Of a stretch of DNA of 64,000 nucleotides, positions 9,494 to 18,624 are shown piece by piece. The stretch lies in the NCBI GenBank assembly GCA_913009685.1, contig CAJVXP010000001.1, forward strand, positions 1 to 64,000, written 5' to 3'. Source of the DNA: an uncultured Bacteroidota bacterium. GTDB taxonomy: Bacteria > Bacteroidota > Bacteroidia > Bacteroidales > F082. Below the pieces are notes generated by a model. It had not been told where the DNA came from. It was given only the letters and a program-made list of their open reading frames with translations, and ran no database searches. How positions within the stretch are numbered: the first letter of the stretch is position 1; each line of letters opens with the position of its first letter. The translations under genes and the position numbers were made by a program.

Positions 9494-10606
9494 CTTTTTT
9501 ACATTGTTTCCATTCATATAGAAATTTTGCAGATGAATTTGCCGCTCAATTTTCATGGCAGCCGTAAAATCCTTTTTCATAAGTTCAGCCAACTGGATTT
9601 TCATTTTAGAAATCTTGTCTGTCAACACGCATAACTTATCCAGATTACTTCCACTCAACATTTTATCGTTGGTAAGCACAAACCTTCCGTTGTAAAGTGC
9701 ATTCAGAAGTTTTAGCTTTAACCCTGTAGCCTGACCGGTAAAGAAAATGTTCACGTGAGCATTTTTTATAAAATCGTTGAGCAGGTCATCGTCCGGGTTG
9801 GCAATCAGCTCGGCTGAAGGATGTGCAGCCACCAGCCGACACAACAATGGCGAGGGATTGAGACCGGCAATCTTAAATGGAATTTTCGAATCTTTAAATA
9901 CTTCATTCAGCAGTGTTGTAACAGCATTGATATTTTCAGGCACCGATAGATTTCCATGATAAAGCACATATTTTCCACGTCCGGTTAAGCTTTTTACTGC
10001 CGTATAAGGATGAAACGCAGGCATGCAGACTACATTTTTATATTTTGCAGAAAAATAATCGTAATCCGTTTGGGAAATAGCCAGCAACAGGTCGGCTTTT
10101 GCCAGGATGCTTTCATATTTCTTCAGCTTGGCAGCTTCATTAAAAAAATAGTACTTTTTAAATAAATCTGTTTCAGCCCGTGAAAGATTACTGTAATATT
10201 CATGCTCGATGTTGTGTGTCCGTACAATAAGTTTCCGGTTTTTCAGCCTTCTTTCGTGCAAAAGCCCGGTGGTATGCAAACCTTCCATAAGGATAGGGTA
10301 ATTATCTTTTAGCAAATTATTTACAAGATACGCTGAAATACGTGTTTCAATAATGTAGGGATTGCTTTTAAAGAGATGCCTTTTGGAGATATCGCGTTTA
10401 TAGTAAGAAACCTTATGGAAAAATCCCTCCAACTCCGGGGCTTTTTTCCTGCCATATTCAAAACAGTGCAGATGTACTTTTACACCATGTTCGGTCAATG
10501 CTTTGGCCTTGTAAAAAACGTCGATTACTCCACCATAATTTGCAGGATACGGAACGTCAAAAGAAATGATATGTACATGAATATCAGACATATTTTGCAT
10601 AAACAT
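9473..10606 (-). CDS. glycosyltransferase
   Basis: VHIISFDVPYPANYGGVIDVFYKAKALTEHGVKVHLHCFEYGR ... LIVRTHNIEHEYYSNLSRAE; GT-B-like N-terminus. Confidence 0.75.
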   Translation of the reverse strand: MFMQNMSDIHVHIISFDVPYPANYGGVIDVFYKAKALTEHGVKVHLHCFEYGRKKAPELEGFFHKVSYYKRDISKRHLFKSNPYIIETRISAYLVNNLLKDNYPILMEGLHTTGLLHERRLKNRKLIVRTHNIEHEYYSNLSRAETDLFKKYYFFNEAAKLKKYESILAKADLLLAISQTDYDYFSAKYKNVVCMPAFHPYTAVKSLTGRGKYVLYHGNLSVPENINAVTTLLNEVFKDSKIPFKIAGLNPSPLLCRLVAAHPSAELIANPDDDLLNDFIKNAHVNIFFTGQATGLKLKLLNALYNGRFVLTNDKMLSGSNLDKLCVLTDKISKMKIQLAELMKKDFTAAMKIERQIHLQNFYMNGNNVKKLIDLIV

Positions 10607-11702
10607 TTTTCAATATTTTCGATTCATTTTCCCAGTTAAGTTCATTAGCCGCTTTTTGTGTATTTTGTTTCCATTGCATCAGCTTTTCGGGAATGGAAAA
10701 TATCTCATTTACTTTCCCGGCAATCTGTTCCGGTTCATAACCCGGAATAAAATCGCCAACCTGATAAGTATCAATAATCTTCCTTATCTCCACCAAATCA
10801 GAAGCCAATACAGGAATGCCGGCATGAAGATAATCAAAAATCTTGTTGGGAAGGCTAAACCGATAGTTAATATTGGTGTCTTTGTCCAAAGACAGGCCCA
10901 GATCGGCAGCAGCAGTATATCGCATAAGCATCTTGTATGGCTGACGGGACTTAAACAGCACTTTCTCCTCTATATGCAGCTGGCTCACCTTCTTTTTCAG
11001 CAAGCCGATAACATCACCGCTGCCAACAATCAGTAAAACAGCGTTTTCAATAAACGGCATGGCTTCCACCATCTCCTCTGCACCACGCTGGATATTTATT
11101 CCGGAGCCCTGCAAAATTATTATGTTTTTATCCTCAGGTAATCCCAGGGATGCTCTGCTTTTGACCGTAGTCTTTTCCATACGCAAAGGCACATTTCTGA
11201 TAACAACCGGACGCAAACCGTACTCAGCGGCATAGAGGTCTGCAATGGAATCGTTTACCGTAAAGACGTCCTTCAGCCTCGGAAAAATCCATTGCTCCAC
11301 CAACTTCCAGGTTTTCCGTTTTATTTTGCTGTTCTGAAGCTCGGGGACACCGGTAAAATATTCATGGCTGTCGTAAACCAAAGGAACATTTTTAAGTCGC
11401 GCCACAAGATAATTGGGCAGCAGCGTATCGAGGTCGTTGGAAACCAGAAGACCGGCTTTGTGAAACAACAGGTAAAAGAAAAGACGCATCTGAAAGCAAG
11501 CATAAAACCCGGGACCCTTTTCAAACAGGAGCTTCATTCGGCGGACCGGATAAGGACGGCCATCCACAGGCGGACTGTTGTGGAGTTTTCTGCCAACCAA
11601 AACAAGGTCAAAGCCCATTTCATGCAACGTCTCACAGACTTTTCTTACCCGTTGGTCGGTAACAAGATCGTTAATAACCGAAACAATAACTTTTTTGGCC
11701 AA
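10584..11702 (-). CDS. glycosyltransferase family 4-like
   Basis: [35 protein letters not shown] ... [28 protein letters not shown]. Confidence 0.88.
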   Translation of the reverse strand: [372 protein letters not shown]

Positions 11703-11861
11703 ACCTATGGAGATTGAATTCTTCTTAAAAACAACGTTTTAAAATATAAAAATTACATTGATGGCAAAAATAAAGAAAGCACAGTTTTGAAGCATCATTT
11801 TCCAATAAAAAGATTATCCCAAACAGGTTAATATCTATCTTTGGCCTCTAATTAAAAACGA

Positions 11862-13682
11862 ATGAAAAAGCTTTATCGTATATTATCCTATGTTCTTCCT
11901 TACTGGAAACAGGTAACTTTAAATACGTTTTTTAATATCCTTACCATTGTCTTTTCCCTTTTTTCGCTTGCGTTACTCATCCCCTTTCTGAATTTGCTTT
12001 TTGGTATCAACAAACTGATAACGGTCAAGCCAGCGCTGTATTTCAGCACACATTCCATGCTTAATTATCTGAACTACTACATCAGCCAGATTATTATCCA
12101 TCAGGGGAAAATTCAAGCATTGGTTTTTATTTGTATTATTATTCTGGTTTCCTTTTTCTTTAAAAATTTCGGACGGTATTTTGCCATGTTTTTTATGACA
12201 ACGGCACGGTCGGGAGCTATCCGTGGCATTCGCGACGACATCTACTCCAAGTTGCTTATTCAGCCCCTTTCTTATTATTCAAAAAACAAAAAAGGCGATT
12301 TAATCACCCGGATTACTTCTGATGTGCAAGAGGTGGAAATATCCATTCTCAACCAGGTTGAATCACTCATTCGCGATCCTATCACTATTATCGCTTATCT
12401 CGCATTTATGATTAGCATGAGCCTGAGACTAAGCATATTTATACTGGTCATTCTACCATTAACAGGGTTGATTATCGGAGCCATTGGCAGAAATCTCCAA
12501 AAAAACTCCATGATTTTACAAAACCGCTTTGCCGGGCTTATGGCAATTATTGAAGAGAGTATTTCGGGGTTGCGCGTCATAAAAGGTTTTAATGCCATAC
12601 CTTATTTCAACCGTCGGTTTGAGGCTATGAATAAAGAATATTGCCGCAAGCAGGTGAGCGTTTACCGCCGCCGTGACCTTTCTTCGCCGCTAAGCGAATT
12701 TTTGTCGTCGCTTGTGATTGTTATGATTTTATGGTTTGGCGGGCAGATGGTTCTTTCACCCCATCCCACTATTCAGGCTGCTGATTTCATCACATTTATT
12801 GTGGTTTTTTCGCAGGTTATCCCGCCATCAAAATCCCTTTCACAGAGTTTTTTCAATATAAAAAAAGGCCTTGCTTCTGCTGAACGTATTTTTGAAGTGC
12901 TGGATGCTGATGAAGTTATTGAAGAAAAACCAGATGCCGTATCCATCGAATCATTTGAAAAAGAGATAAAATTTGAAAATGTCTTTTTCAAATACCAGAA
13001 ACACTTCGTTATAAAAAATATTAACATACTCATCCCCAAAGGCAAAATGATTGCCATAGTAGGTGAATCGGGAGGAGGAAAATCAACAATTGTGGATCTG
13101 TTACCACGATTTTATGATGTTACAAAAGGAAGTATCCTGTTGGATGGACATGACATCAGGGATTACAAGATCAGCAAGTTACGGGGACTTATGGGAATTG
13201 TCTCGCAGGATAGCATCCTGTTTAATGATACCGTCTTTAACAACATTGCTTTCGGGATGAGTAATGTTTCACAGGAAGCTGTGGAAGAAGCGGCAAAAGT
13301 GGCCAATGCACATGATTTTATCCTGAAAATGGAAGATGGTTACGAGGCTAATGTGGGTGACAGGGGGATAAAACTCTCCGGCGGTCAACGCCAACGTATT
13401 AGCATTGCACGGGCTGTACTGGCCAATCCTGAGATATTAATTCTTGACGAAGCCACCTCTTCGCTGGATACTGCAGCAGAGCGGCTGGTACAGGATGCCC
13501 TTTCAAAGATTATGAAAAACAGAACCACGTTGGTGATTGCTCACCGGCTTTCCACCATCCGCGATGCTGATGAAATTATTGTGATCCAGAAAGGTGAAAT
13601 TGTGGAACGCGGCCATCATGATGTCCTCATAAAACAAAACGGTATTTACAAAAGATTACAGGATTTGCAATCGTTTAAATAA
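11862..13682 (+). CDS. MsbA-like ABC transporter, fused permease/ATPase
   Basis: TM domain plus GESGGGKSTIVDLLPRFYDVTKGSILLDGHDIRDY ... LSGGQRQRISIARAVLANPEILILDEATSSLDTAAERLVQDAL. Confidence 0.95.
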   Translation: MKKLYRILSYVLPYWKQVTLNTFFNILTIVFSLFSLALLIPFLNLLFGINKLITVKPALYFSTHSMLNYLNYYISQIIIHQGKIQALVFICIIILVSFFFKNFGRYFAMFFMTTARSGAIRGIRDDIYSKLLIQPLSYYSKNKKGDLITRITSDVQEVEISILNQVESLIRDPITIIAYLAFMISMSLRLSIFILVILPLTGLIIGAIGRNLQKNSMILQNRFAGLMAIIEESISGLRVIKGFNAIPYFNRRFEAMNKEYCRKQVSVYRRRDLSSPLSEFLSSLVIVMILWFGGQMVLSPHPTIQAADFITFIVVFSQVIPPSKSLSQSFFNIKKGLASAERIFEVLDADEVIEEKPDAVSIESFEKEIKFENVFFKYQKHFVIKNINILIPKGKMIAIVGESGGGKSTIVDLLPRFYDVTKGSILLDGHDIRDYKISKLRGLMGIVSQDSILFNDTVFNNIAFGMSNVSQEAVEEAAKVANAHDFILKMEDGYEANVGDRGIKLSGGQRQRISIARAVLANPEILILDEATSSLDTAAERLVQDALSKIMKNRTTLVIAHRLSTIRDADEIIVIQKGEIVERGHHDVLIKQNGIYKRLQDLQSFK

Positions 13683-13719
13683 TCCTGTAACACCCACTGA
13701 TGAGCATCTCTCTCAAAAC

Positions 13720-13758
13720 AAAAAAGCCATTCACGGTATTAGTGAATGGCTTTTTTGT
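13720..13758. terminator. bidirectional terminator between msbA-like and pruA
   Basis: AAAAAAGCCATTCAC-ggtatta-GTGAATGGCTTTTTT. Confidence 0.88.
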
Positions 13759-13775
13759 TTGATATCCCGACAGAT

Positions 13776-15407
13776 CTATTTCTCATCCATGAATGGATAG
13801 CGATAATCGGTAGCCTGAATAAAAGTTTCCTTTATGGTACGTGGGCTCACCCAACGCATAAGGTTCAGGCTGGAACCTGCTTTGTCGTTCGTTCCCGAAG
13901 CACGTGAACCGCCAAAAGGCTGCTGACCGACAACAGCACCGGTTGGTTTATCGTTGATGTAGAAGTTACCGGCAGCATTGACAAGCTTTTTAACAGCCAA
14001 ATCAACGGCATAACGATCATCGGCAAAAACAGCTCCGGTAAGTGCGTAAGGTGAAGTACTGTCGAGGATATCAAGCGTTTCCTCGTATTTTTCCGCATCG
14101 TAAACGTAAAGTGTCAGCACAGGGCCAAACAGCTCTTCTTCCATAGTTACGTAATGCGGGTCCTGTGCACGGATAACGGTCGGCTCAATAAAGTAACCTT
14201 TCGATTTGTCGTAATTGCCACCCACAATAATTTCGGCATCGGCATCTTTCTTAACATTATCAATAAACATAGAAAGTTTGTCGAAGCTGGCCTCGTCAAT
14301 CACAGCGGTCATAAAATTGGTAAAATCTTCGGGATTACCCATCTTAATGGATTTCACCTGCGCCACCAGTTTTTCTTTCAGCTCATCCCACATGGTATCG
14401 GGAATATAAGCACGTGAAGCCGCCGAACATTTCTGCCCCTGAAATTCAAAAGCGCCTCTCACAAGAGCCGTTGCCACCTGATCAGCATGAGCCGTTTTAT
14501 GAACCATCACAAAGTCTTTTCCACCGGTTTCACCCACAATACGGGGATAGGTTTTATATTTGGAAATATTGGCGCCAATGGTTTTCCAGATATGCTGGAA
14601 GACGCCGGTAGAACCGGTAAAATGGAATCCGGCAAAATCAGGATGTTCCATGACCGTTTTTCCGGCTACAGGTCCCGAAACAAACACCAGATTAATAACG
14701 CCAGCGGGCAGACCGGCTTCCCTGAAAATGTCCATGATAACTTTTGCAGAATAAACCTGTGTTTTGGAACATTTCCAAACCACCACATTCCCCATCAAAG
14801 CAGGAGCACCCGGCAGGTTTCCGGCAATGGAGGTAAAATTAAAAGGGGTCAGGGCATACACAAAACCTTCTAACGGACGGTATTCCAGCCTGTTCCAGAT
14901 ACCTTTGGAAGAATTGGGCTGTTGGCTGTAAATTTCAGTCATGTATTGCACGTTGAAACGGAAAAAGTCGGCCAGCTCGCAGGCAGCATCAATCTCAGCC
15001 TGGAAAACGGTTTTCGACTGTGCCAGCATGGTGGCAGCATTGATTTTGGCGCGGTAAGGCCCGCTAATTAAATCGGCCACACGCAAAAAGATGGCAGCAC
15101 GCTGCTCCCAGGGCATGTTGTGCCAGGTTTTCCTGGCTTCGAGGGCGGCTTCAATGGCCATGGCTACATGCGAAGCATCGCCTTTGTGGTAGTAGCCCAA
15201 TGTATGATTCAGTTCGTGGGGTGGATGAATGGGCTCTTTATCACCGGTGGTAACCGGTTTGCCGCCAATAAACATTGGAATTTCAATTTCCTCCGATTTC
15301 ATTTTTGCCAACATAGCTTTGATTTCGGCACGCTCAGGCGAACCGGGTTTATAGCTCAGCACTGGCTCATTATATGCTTTCGGAACACTCTCGAGATTGC
15401 TGTACAT
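13776..15407 (-). CDS. pruA: L-glutamate gamma-semialdehyde (1-pyrroline-5-carboxylate) dehydrogenase
   Basis: 543 aa; PRIVGETGGKDFVMVHKTA, FEFQGQKCSAASRAYIP, NFYINDKPTGAVVGQQPFGGSRASGTNDKAG. Confidence 0.96.
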   Translation of the reverse strand: MYSNLESVPKAYNEPVLSYKPGSPERAEIKAMLAKMKSEEIEIPMFIGGKPVTTGDKEPIHPPHELNHTLGYYHKGDASHVAMAIEAALEARKTWHNMPWEQRAAIFLRVADLISGPYRAKINAATMLAQSKTVFQAEIDAACELADFFRFNVQYMTEIYSQQPNSSKGIWNRLEYRPLEGFVYALTPFNFTSIAGNLPGAPALMGNVVVWKCSKTQVYSAKVIMDIFREAGLPAGVINLVFVSGPVAGKTVMEHPDFAGFHFTGSTGVFQHIWKTIGANISKYKTYPRIVGETGGKDFVMVHKTAHADQVATALVRGAFEFQGQKCSAASRAYIPDTMWDELKEKLVAQVKSIKMGNPEDFTNFMTAVIDEASFDKLSMFIDNVKKDADAEIIVGGNYDKSKGYFIEPTVIRAQDPHYVTMEEELFGPVLTLYVYDAEKYEETLDILDSTSPYALTGAVFADDRYAVDLAVKKLVNAAGNFYINDKPTGAVVGQQPFGGSRASGTNDKAGSSLNLMRWVSPRTIKETFIQATDYRYPFMDEK

Positions 15408-15584
15408 TGTATTAATTTTTAAAGGTTTTACTGACTAAATTTATTGCCTGCAAAAATAGGAATTATTTCGGCTCCGGTAATGAGCCGGTAAACTTATTTT
15501 TTCAATATTTCTTCAATATTTCTTCAAAATTACCGGCAGCTATCCTGCTGATTTAAAACCAACTGGCACTATATTCGTAATAAG

Positions 15585-15602
15585 ATTATCAGAAGTCCCC
15601 TT
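15585..15602. repeat. solo end related to the TIR of the 8481-8750 element
   Basis: ATTATCAGAAGTCCCCTT versus TIR ATTATTAGAAGTCCCCTT (17/18). Confidence 0.65.
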
Positions 15603-15633
15603 TAGTACTTTTAATACCCGGAAAAGGATAAAA

Positions 15634-16623
15634 TTAAGATTTCCTAACCAGTTCAAACACGGTAATCTCGGGTGGACAGTTGAAACGCAGGGGAATACCC
15701 GATACACCCGCACCCGGGCTGGTGTAGCCTGTCATTCCGTTGTGCTGCCAAAAGCCACTCACGCGCTCCCGTTTTCCCTTTTGGTGACTAATGACCGGAA
15801 GGCCGCCCGGGAGACAGATTTGTCCGCCGTGTGTATGTCCGCACAGATAAAGTTTGTAATGATTTTCGGCGGCAATATCGCTGAGTTCGCTGGTATGCGA
15901 CAAAGCAATAGAGAATTCTCCCGAACTATCCTCCAATGCATACATCGCCATATCCGTATAATAATAAAAGGTATCATCGGTGCCGGTAATACACAGACGC
16001 TGGTTTTCTTTTTCGATGTGAATGGTCTCGTTGAGCAAAAAACGCGTGCCAAGCGGTTCAAGGAACTCTACCATTTTGTACGTATCGTGGTTTCCCAAAA
16101 CTGCCAGAATACCGTATTCCGGATGAACAGTATCCAATAGTTTTTCCATAGCAGGAATAACCGGCCTGAAACTCCCTGTGATGTCCATTCTGAAATCACC
16201 CGTTATCACGCACAAATCAAAGTCAAGTGGCCGGATTTTCCGGATGAGAACATCTTCCAGCCCTCCGATGGTACCAATATGTAAATCACTCAAATGCAGA
16301 ATTTTAAAACCATTAAACGCCGGCGGCAAATCCTCAAATATCAGTGTAACATCTTTAACGTTAATATTTTTTGCATTGGCAAGGCCTCTTTTATACACAC
16401 CGGTCAGTTTGAGTAAAAACTGAAAAATCCACAACAGCCGCTTAAACAAAGTCCAGTTACTTTTGCTCTTTTTCCCGCTGCGTTTGGTTTTAAACCTGAA
16501 AGCTTCCAGGGTGGCTCTTACCGAAGCCCAGATAAGACGTGCTTCTTTTTCTTTTTGGCGAAGCGGATAGTTATGCATGGCACTTTTATTTTTTCGAAAA
16601 TACAAAAATTGTTCAGATGACAT
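15634..16623 (-). CDS. metallophosphoesterase
   Basis: ILHLSDLHIGTIGG, VITGDF, AVLGNHDTY, YLCGHTHGGQICLP motifs. Confidence 0.93.
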   Translation of the reverse strand: MSSEQFLYFRKNKSAMHNYPLRQKEKEARLIWASVRATLEAFRFKTKRSGKKSKSNWTLFKRLLWIFQFLLKLTGVYKRGLANAKNINVKDVTLIFEDLPPAFNGFKILHLSDLHIGTIGGLEDVLIRKIRPLDFDLCVITGDFRMDITGSFRPVIPAMEKLLDTVHPEYGILAVLGNHDTYKMVEFLEPLGTRFLLNETIHIEKENQRLCITGTDDTFYYYTDMAMYALEDSSGEFSIALSHTSELSDIAAENHYKLYLCGHTHGGQICLPGGLPVISHQKGKRERVSGFWQHNGMTGYTSPGAGVSGIPLRFNCPPEITVFELVRKS

Positions 16624-16839
16624 TCCGCATTTGATACAAAAAAATCAAATATCGATATATATAATTCATTTGGTATCAATTAATTTGGTACCTTAGCCGT
16701 ACAATTATCGCTTGGTGAAGGCAATATCGAAAATGGTCTTTTGCGCTGTCCGTGGCACAGGTGGGATTACCGACCGTTCCATCCGCGCTACGGTTATTTG
16801 TTTAATTCCTATTTATAACCATGCCGACCACGAAAGAAA

Positions 16840-17823
16840 ATGAGAAATGACCTTATGCAAATAAAGACACAAGAAATACGTACCAACCTCGGAGAAGCCG
16901 TACGATTGGGCTTTTCAAAAAACCCCAAAAGCATTTCCTCCATGTTTTTGTACGATGCCGAAGGCGACCGGCTTTTTCAGGAGATCATGAAAATGCCCGA
17001 GTATTACCTTACCCGCTGTGAAGAAGAAATTTTTCACATGCAGAAAGAGCAGATTTTGAAGGAAATGCAAGTATTTGAGGAACCGTTTAACCTGATGGAG
17101 TTTGGCGCCGGCGATGGGAGTAAAACCAAGATTTTGCTTCATTACCTGCTTGAAAATGGCGCCGATTTTACTTATTACCCTGTTGATATTTCCAAACACA
17201 TTTTATCGGAACTTGCCTACAGCCTGCAACAGGAAATGCCGGCACTGAAAGTACATCCCATGAATTTTGATTATTTCGATGCCATCAGGGAGACAACCCA
17301 TTTGAACAACCGGCGGAATATCACGCTTTTTCTCGGTTCAAACATGGGGAACTTTACGCGGGAACAGGCTGTTGATTTTTACAAAAATTTTGCCCGCGAG
17401 AGCAAAACCGGCAATCTTCTGTTTGTAGGCATCGACCGCCGCAAAAATCCGCATATCATAAGTCAGGCCTACGATGACCCGCACGGCATTACGGCTGCTT
17501 TTAACCTGAACCTGCTGCGACGCATGAACCGCGAGATGGGCGCCGACTTCGATATGGAAGCTTTCCGGCATTATTCCTTTTACGAGCCGGTCAGCGGCGA
17601 AGTGCGCAGTTATCTCATCTCCTTAAAAGATCAGCAGGTTTATTTCGAAACACTGGAAGAACAATTTTTCTTTAAGAAAGATGAACTCATCCACACGGAA
17701 ATCTCCAAAAAATACAGTCCGGAAGAAATAGACCGGCTGGCTGAAGAAGCAGGATATAAAGTACTCTGTCATTTTACGGATGAACGCCAATACTTTTTGG
17801 ACAGCTTATGGGAAGTGCCGTGA
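16840..17823 (+). CDS. EgtD-like L-histidine N-alpha-methyltransferase family (Methyltransf_33) protein
   Basis: SSMFLYDAEGDRLFQEIMKMPEYYLTRCEEEIF; NLMEFGAGDGSKTKILL; YPVDISKHIL; LFLGSNMGNF. Confidence 0.88.
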   Translation: MRNDLMQIKTQEIRTNLGEAVRLGFSKNPKSISSMFLYDAEGDRLFQEIMKMPEYYLTRCEEEIFHMQKEQILKEMQVFEEPFNLMEFGAGDGSKTKILLHYLLENGADFTYYPVDISKHILSELAYSLQQEMPALKVHPMNFDYFDAIRETTHLNNRRNITLFLGSNMGNFTREQAVDFYKNFARESKTGNLLFVGIDRRKNPHIISQAYDDPHGITAAFNLNLLRRMNREMGADFDMEAFRHYSFYEPVSGEVRSYLISLKDQQVYFETLEEQFFFKKDELIHTEISKKYSPEEIDRLAEEAGYKVLCHFTDERQYFLDSLWEVP

Positions 17824-18459
17824 AATATTCTCCATAAGGAATCGGGCCGGCTTACGTCTATAAAAAAAACAGCAAGATTTAAGAAAAGAAAAACGAATCA
17901 AACATGACAGAAACTGCTGTTGTTGATCAATGGCAGAACCTGCGCACCAACCCACGGAGATTAAAAGCGGATGCCGACAATCTGCACCAGGCTGCACAAC
18001 TAATGGCCATGGCTGGAAAACATTCCGGCTCTTTCTCATTCCTGCCGTTTTTATTCACCAAATATTCCGGCTGCTGCTTCTTACCCGGCAACTGTTTCCC
18101 GATATAGGACAAAATTAATGCTTTCTTTAACAGACAAAAAAAACAGGCCGGAAGTTTTGCAACACCGACCTGAATCAACCAAAATCAAATTATTGAAAAG
18201 TTACACCTGCCAAAGTGTAAATTGCCGGTTGTTTGGCAAGACATGTGCCATTGTTTTCAAATGATTGATTCTTATTGTTTTAGAATCACAGGCATTCGAA
18301 TCAATTCATAAATACAAAAAATTTATTCTAATTTCGGAACAAAACCGGAGATATTTCCAGTTTCGGAATTGCAGGCTGATTTCCGGTAAATGACTTGTTT
18401 TCGAATAATACAGTATTTTTGTTCCGGAGCAGGAAACCGCTTTTTCGGAAATTTATTCC

Positions 18460-18501
18460 CTTTTCCCAAAAAGGGAACAGGTCTTCCCATTTTGGGAAAA
18501 G
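18460..18501. promoter_or_regulatory. 18-bp-arm imperfect hairpin upstream of the LruC gene
   Basis: CTTTTCCCAAAAAGGGAA-caggtc-TTCCCATTTTGGGAAAAG (17/18 arm match). Confidence 0.6.
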
Positions 18502-18624
18502 AGGGGTTGATTACAGAATCGTAACTTAAACATAATCAGTATTTTGCAAAATTTAAATTCAGTATGGTTTAATTTTTGCTATTTTTGCTAACGAAAAGCA
18601 ACTGTTCATTAAATTTTTAAAACA

